Below, piece after piece: positions 62,490 to 64,000 of a stretch of DNA of 64,000 nucleotides. How positions within the stretch are numbered: position 1 is the first letter of the stretch; every line of letters begins with the position of its first letter. The position numbers and the translations under genes were made by a program. Origin of the DNA: Paramecium tetraurelia (lineage: Eukaryota; Ciliophora; Oligohymenophorea; Peniculida; Parameciidae); assembly GCF_000165425.1 (NCBI RefSeq), contig NW_001799344.1, forward strand, positions 377,910 to 441,909, written 5' to 3'. Under the pieces are notes generated by a model. The model had not been told where the DNA came from. It ran no database searches and saw nothing but the letters and a program-made list of their open reading frames with translations.

Positions 62490-63246
62490 TTGCATAATCA
62501 TATTCTAAATTATATTACAAGCACAGTTAAATAAAGATATAAGGCTTCAAACCTTTTTAATATTGTTGTTATTGTTTCTCAATGAAATATGATAAGTCTA
62601 TAATCTTAGATTAAATTACTTATTAAAATACCATTAAATAAACATTAAGAATGAAATAATTATAAAAGTAATTAGATGATTTTTAATTTCTAAAGAATGC
62701 CTATAAGGTTGTTTTTTTGGTATTGAATCTTTTCTATTAATAATATAATTCTAAATATGTCTTTATAATAAAATAAGTTTTATTTATGAGAGGCTTCTAT
62801 ATTCAATAGTTATAAATTTTTGCACATAAAGATAGATGTTTGATATATTTTAAATAGTAGTTATATTTGCTAAATAAATCTTTAAAGAACAAAAAAATAT
62901 CCAAATTATTTTCTTAATATTTGAGTGAGCTTTTCATGAATATATTAATTATCTATCTCATAAATAAGATATTGAATTAATTGCAATGATATTTATATGG
63001 TAAAAACGATCTAAGTCGAAGATGCCTAGATAGTATAGTAATTTTATAATTTTTAAAAGCAATGCGATTGTTAGCAAACAAAACGATTTGCTTTAGAAAA
63101 ATTGTAATTCCTTATATTCTATATAGAATCTAATTTATTGAGATATTTACGATATCAAATATTTAGAATTGTAAGTATAATTTACAATAACATGTATTTA
63201 GAAGCATAAGTTTAATTTTATATAATTTACATATATATGAATTAAT
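62490..63246. other. AT-rich gap between convergent genes
   Basis: About 750 bp. No convincing frame on either strand, no repeat noted. Confidence 0.45.
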
Positions 63247-63648
63247 TCAATTTTGCCTAATTTATGTATACTTGGTGTTTTGATATTATTTGCCCTCTCC
63301 TTCTAGATTAAATACGTTGCTTAAATTGATGCTTTCATTAACATCACCAGGGTTATAATTGTCATTATTATCATTTTTTTTTTCAGGCTCCTCTTCAATT
63401 ACAAAAAATTCCTTCTTTGTCATAGATGTATCCATTCTGTTTTACAATTTTTCATCATCCTAAATTTACTCAGATTTAGGAATGTCTTTGAAATTTTTGG
63501 AATTATTTTAATATTTAGGTTACTATTTCTGACTTCTCCTACATAATCTATATACTATAATCATTATTATTAAAATTCCAAAGATTACTCCAAAAATGAG
63601 AATCCATTCAGTTGTAGAATCAAGTTCAACAAGTAATCTTGAAACCAT
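63247..63648 (-). CDS. Single-pass membrane protein
   Basis: An intron-less 133-residue frame. A short N-terminus precedes one membrane helix, WILIFGVIFGILIIMIIVY, then RLCRRS as a cytosolic stop-transfer, then an acidic Asn/Lys/Glu-rich tail. A start at MVSRLLVEL is assumed. A typical 22-nt intron (GTAAAAATTATGACATTGTTAG) upstream would join this frame to the next upstream gene, so it could be the C-terminal part of a longer protein. Confidence 0.5.
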
Positions 63649-63694
63649 GTTACTATGAGTTTTTAATTTAAATAAACAATAAATATAAATCTAT

Positions 63695-64000
63695 AATGAC
63701 TAACAATGTCATAATTTTTACAATTATCTCCATTTGCTAGCTTATCCTATCCAAAATCTTTTTCCAATCGTCCTTTTATTATTTTTCAGCCAATATTTAC
63801 TAAAATTCGATTTCTGTAATTTTAACAATATTTTTATGAATAATTTATTAATCTAATAACAATTCAATTGCTATTAGTGAAGCATAACTACAAATTATGG
63901 AAAATATCATACTGATTATCCTCAGCAGCCTTCTTTTTTAAATCATCAAAACTATCACCAATAATTTTGATAATTTTATTAGTTAAGTTTTCCTCTAATT
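63695..64000 (-). CDS. Partial gene, N-terminus off the right edge
   Basis: The minus-strand frame enters the window at its edge with Glu/Asn-rich helical sequence (GDSFDDLKKKAAEDN). A clear 25-nt intron (GTATGATATTTTCCATAATTTGTAG) follows, then SLIAIELLLDQQIIHKN and DWKKILDRISQQMEII. It is a helical fragment with no family. The 3' end is unsettled: it either runs to a stop inside the next gene or splices into it (see the single-pass membrane protein). The lower coordinate is approximate. Confidence 0.4.

Overview
The window looks like a macronuclear chromosome segment of a Paramecium-type ciliate. Three things seen directly support this. (1) Long conserved frames are full of in-frame TAA and TAG where the family needs Gln or tolerates it, and only TGA ends genes (ciliate code, table 6). 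(2) Genes are cut by tiny introns, mostly 19-31 nt, of the form GTA...TAG. (3) Genes are packed with gaps of about 30-700 bp of very AT-rich DNA. All CDS below were read by eye with TAA/TAG = Gln. Spans include introns and run from start codon to stop codon. Where splicing arithmetic closes exactly I give the protein length. Where it does not, I say so. No rRNA, tRNA, telomere, CRISPR, insertion sequence or viral remnant was recognised.

Layout. 1-6.4 kb: a Q-rich hypothetical protein (-), an Alba-domain protein (+), a cGMP-dependent-type protein kinase (-) and a tail-anchored polyQ protein (+). 6.4-19.7 kb: one axonemal dynein heavy chain (-) filling 13.3 kb. 19.8-31 kb: an alpha/beta hydrolase, a CAMK-like kinase with a changed DFG motif, a signal-peptide/multi-TM protein, an EF-hand protein and several charged unknowns. 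31-41 kb: a single-HKD phospholipase D (MitoPLD/Zucchini-like), a coiled-coil tail-anchored protein, a roadblock dynein light chain, a COPI-associated-like membrane protein, RABL2, a small helix-turn-helix protein, two unknown membrane proteins and TCTP. 41-48 kb: two tandem hybrid-histidine-kinase-like genes whose catalytic residues are all replaced. 48-56 kb: unknowns, a second alpha/beta hydrolase, a CFAP97-like protein, a helical-repeat protein, a multi-TM RING protein, a DGxGRDTY-repeat protein and TMEM231. 56-64 kb: a 640-residue Arg-Asp-Asn repeat protein, a MYND zinc finger fused to an Aurora-type kinase, a SANT/Myb protein, SmG and small membrane proteins.

Function. No operon logic is expected in this genome, but cilium genes are frequent here: dynein heavy chain, roadblock light chain, RABL2, TMEM231 and a CFAP97-like protein, with PKG-type kinases common in ciliates. 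The most unusual items are the MYND-Aurora fusion, the paired pseudo-hybrid histidine kinases, the RDN-repeat protein and the Zucchini-like nuclease. Two apparent single-site frame breaks (TCTP and one pseudo-kinase) may be sequence errors or real.
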